NCBI RefSeq assembly: GCF_000577615.1
Contig: NZ_CBXX010000001.1
Location: 62,001-126,000 of the forward strand
Length of the DNA stretch: 64,000 nt
Origin: Herbaspirillum sp. RV1423
Lineage (GTDB): Bacteria; Pseudomonadota; Gammaproteobacteria; Burkholderiales; Burkholderiaceae_D
Direction: 5' to 3'
A program made the position numbers and the translations under genes. Of the stretch, positions 61,932 to 64,000 are shown piece by piece. The notes beneath the pieces are model-generated. The model searched no databases and was not told the origin of the DNA. It saw only the letters and a program-made list of their open reading frames with translations. Position 1 is the stretch's first letter. Every line of letters starts with the position of its first letter.

Positions 61932-64000
61932 TCAACCGATACTCTTTCCCTCCAGCGCTGCCGCCAGCACGCGGGCGACATGGACGGCGTCGCGTCCTGC
62001 GCCGTCGTGGATCTGATGACGGCAACTGGTGCCGTCAGCCACGACGATGGCGTCCGCCGCCGCTTTGCGCACCGCCGGCAACAGGGACAGCTCCGCCATC
62101 GCCATCGAAGTTGCGTAGTGCTCCTTCTCATAACCGAAACTCCCCGCCATGCCGCAGCAAGACGACTCCACCACCGACACGTCGGCCTGCGGAATCCATT
62201 GCAGCACGGCCGACACAGGACGAAAAGCATCGAATGCCTTTTGGTGGCAATGTCCGTGCAATACGATCTTGCCGGACGGCAGCGGTTTCAGGTCGAGCTT
62301 CACGCGCCCTGCCTTCTGCTCCCTCACCAGGAACTCTTCAAACAGGAACGCCGACTTCGCCAGTTGCTGCGCCTCTTCGCCGTAACCGTAGCTGAGGAAC
62401 TCGTCGCGCAAGGACAAAAGGCATGACGGCTCCAATCCGACCACGGCAACGCCCTTGCGCACATACGGCATCAAGGCATCAAGCGTGCGTCGCGCCTCGG
62501 CCTTGGCCTGATCAACCAGGCCGGCTGCCAGATAGGTGCGACCGCAGCATAAAGGCCGCTGCCCGGGCAAGGCGTTGAAATGCACTTTATACCCGGCCGC
62601 CTCCAGTACCCGCTGCGCGGCGCGCGCATTTTCGGGCTCGAAGTGATTGTTGAAGGTATCGACGAACAACAGGACTTCTTTGCCCGCATCGCTCGCCGAT
62701 GAACTACCTGCATCGCTCAGGAAGGATTTCCTGAAATGCGGCAACGACCGTTGCGGCGCCAACCCGAGCAAACCCTTCACCCATCCCGAGAGGAGCGGAA
62801 TTCTTTCCGCCAGCGCCAGCGCGCCGCCGACACGGCCGGCATACGATGCGTATACCGGCATCCGGGCGATCAATTTGTCGCGCAGCCGGACGCCGTTCGT
62901 CGCCGCCCACGCCGCACGCGCCTCGATCTTAATCTTGGCCATGTCGACGCCGGTCGGGCAATCGCGCTTGCAGCCCTTGCACGAGACGCACAAGTCGAGT
63001 ACTTCCTTGACTTCCCTGCTTGCCAGCCCCTCGCTGCCGAGCTGGCCCGACAAGGCCAGCCGCAAGGTGTTGGCGCGGCCGCGCGTGACATGTTTCTCGT
63101 CGCGGGTGACGCGGTAACTCGGGCACATGGTGCCGGCATCGAACTTGCGGCAATGGCCATTGTTGTTGCACATCTCGACCAGCTTCGCGAGGCCTTCGCT
63201 GCGGTCGCCGCCGCTGCCCGGCGCGCTTTCCTTGCCGCTCAGCGGATCGCGTGTGACGTTCCATGACGACCAGTCCAGCGCGGGGCGATACGGCAGTTCA
63301 CGATACCCCGGCGCGAAGCGGAAGTTGACGGCGTCGTCCATCTTCGGCGGACGCACGATCTTGTCCGGGTTGAAGCGGTTGTCGGGATCGAACAAGTCCT
63401 TGATCTCGCTGAAGGCGGCATTGAGTTTCGGTCCGTATTGCCACGCCACCCATTCACCGCGGCACAACCCATCGCCGTGTTCGCCCGAATAAGCGCCCTT
63501 GTATTTGCGCACCAGCACGGCGGCGGCTTCGGCAATCTCGCGCATGTCTTTCGCACCGCCGCGCCGCATGTCGAGGATCGGCCGCACGTGCAAGGTGCCG
63601 ACGCTGGCATGCGCGTACCAGGTGCCTTCGGTGCCGTACTTGTGGAACACCTCGGTGAGCTGGCTGGTGTAATCGGCCAGGTGTTCAAGCGGCACCGCGC
63701 AGTCTTCGATGAAGGAGACCGGCTTGCCGTCGCCTTTCATGCTCATCATGATGTTCAGGCCTGCCTTGCGCACGTCCCACAGGGCTTTCTGCTCGTTGGC
63801 GTCCGGCATGTCGACGACCGCGCCGGGCAGGCCGAGGTCGCTCATCAGTTCGCCGAGATGCTTCAGTTTTTCCAGTTGCCGGTTGAGATTTTCACCCGCG
63901 AATTCCACCAGCAGGATCGCTTCCGGCTGTCCAACCAGCGCTTTTTCGATCACCAGCCTGAAGGCCGGATTGCTCATCGCGAGATCAATCATGGTGCGGT
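61932..64000 (-). CDS. FAD/Fe-S oxidoreductase (YdiJ/GlcD-GlcF-like), 5' truncated by the window
   Basis: About 689 C-terminal residues are visible; the frame is open to the window edge, so the N-terminal FAD-binding part is missing. Present are the C-terminal FAD-oxidase domain (YSGEHGDGLCRGEW, FDPDNRFNPDKIV), two Fe-S cysteine groups (CNNNGHCRKF...CPSYR and CVSCKGCKRDCPTG) and CCG-type motifs of the heterodisulfide-reductase-like end (LCCGRTYLAAG, SSCCGMAGSFG). This matches YdiJ-type proteins, often D-2-hydroxyacid (2-hydroxyglutarate or lactate) dehydrogenases. It appears to be a single gene rather than separate GlcD and GlcF subunits. Confidence 0.88.
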   Translation of the reverse strand, partial: RTMIDLAMSNPAFRLVIEKALVGQPEAILLVEFAGENLNRQLEKLKHLGELMSDLGLPGAVVDMPDANEQKALWDVRKAGLNIMMSMKGDGKPVSFIEDCAVPLEHLADYTSQLTEVFHKYGTEGTWYAHASVGTLHVRPILDMRRGGAKDMREIAEAAAVLVRKYKGAYSGEHGDGLCRGEWVAWQYGPKLNAAFSEIKDLFDPDNRFNPDKIVRPPKMDDAVNFRFAPGYRELPYRPALDWSSWNVTRDPLSGKESAPGSGGDRSEGLAKLVEMCNNNGHCRKFDAGTMCPSYRVTRDEKHVTRGRANTLRLALSGQLGSEGLASREVKEVLDLCVSCKGCKRDCPTGVDMAKIKIEARAAWAATNGVRLRDKLIARMPVYASYAGRVGGALALAERIPLLSGWVKGLLGLAPQRSLPHFRKSFLSDAGSSSASDAGKEVLLFVDTFNNHFEPENARAAQRVLEAAGYKVHFNALPGQRPLCCGRTYLAAGLVDQAKAEARRTLDALMPYVRKGVAVVGLEPSCLLSLRDEFLSYGYGEEAQQLAKSAFLFEEFLVREQKAGRVKLDLKPLPSGKIVLHGHCHQKAFDAFRPVSAVLQWIPQADVSVVESSCCGMAGSFGYEKEHYATSMAMAELSLLPAVRKAAADAIVVADGTSCRHQIHDGAGRDAVHVARVLAAALEGKSIG

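Overview
The window looks like chromosomal DNA of a GC-rich betaproteobacterium of the Burkholderiales, most likely Oxalobacteraceae (Herbaspirillum or a close relative). This rests on recognised protein families and gene order (glnA-ntrB-ntrC, isc operon with iscX, thrS-infC-rpmI-rplT-pheS-pheT-ihfA-merR); no database search was possible. No rRNA, tRNA, CRISPR array or prophage was seen.

Layout. 1-1812: tail of a Fis-type regulator and an MFS (metabolite:H+ symporter type) transporter. 1921-7593: nitrogen control, ntrC, ntrB, a small secreted coiled-coil protein and glnA, all leftward. In front of glnA lie a sigma-54 -24/-12 element and three NtrC-like sites spaced exactly 29 bp apart. A divergent rhodanese follows. 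7682-16177: a fimbrial island. Three leftward signalling genes (RcsB-like regulator, REC-HPt phosphorelay protein, REC-EAL protein with a degraded EAL site) face a rightward chaperone-usher set (two DUF1120 proteins, chaperone, usher, small subunit). Two copies of an RcsB-box-like palindrome sit in front of its transcription blocks. 16293-19125: a DUF1800/DUF1501 pair.

19195-25703: the Fe-S assembly operon iscR-S-U-A-hscB-(LysE-type exporter)-hscA-fdx-iscX, leftward, with an IscR-type site on its promoter and an intrinsic terminator between iscA and hscB. 25799-29610: TonB-like protein, Gly-rich lipoprotein, glycerate kinase, LLM-class flavin enzyme. 29611-50002: a large exopolysaccharide locus. 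A long AT-rich leader precedes export/copolymerase/kinase genes, flippase, glycosyltransferase, polymerase, glycoside hydrolase, outer-membrane protein, acyltransferase and deacetylase, many with 4-bp or longer overlaps. A leftward arm carries a CelD-like acetyltransferase, a priming sugar-phosphate transferase and a WecG-type transferase. Past a ~360-bp palindrome-rich element come another glycosyltransferase and a single ORF fusing a GMC oxidoreductase to an aldo/keto reductase. 50010-52751: GNAT enzyme and chemotaxis receptor.

52819-61648: the translation operon read leftward (thrS, infC, rpmI, rplT, pheS, pheT, ihfA, a MerR-type gene), bracketed by two families of short inverted-repeat elements. 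The thrS leader holds a 13-residue peptide with six threonines followed by an intrinsic terminator, the layout of a classical attenuator. infC appears to start at AUA. A Phe-rich short ORF ends on the pheS start codon. The window closes with a 5'-truncated FAD/Fe-S oxidoreductase.

The most interesting items are the thrS attenuator, the Roc/Pvr-like control module beside the fimbriae with its candidate operators, the GMC-AKR fusion in the EPS locus, and three unassigned short repeat families.
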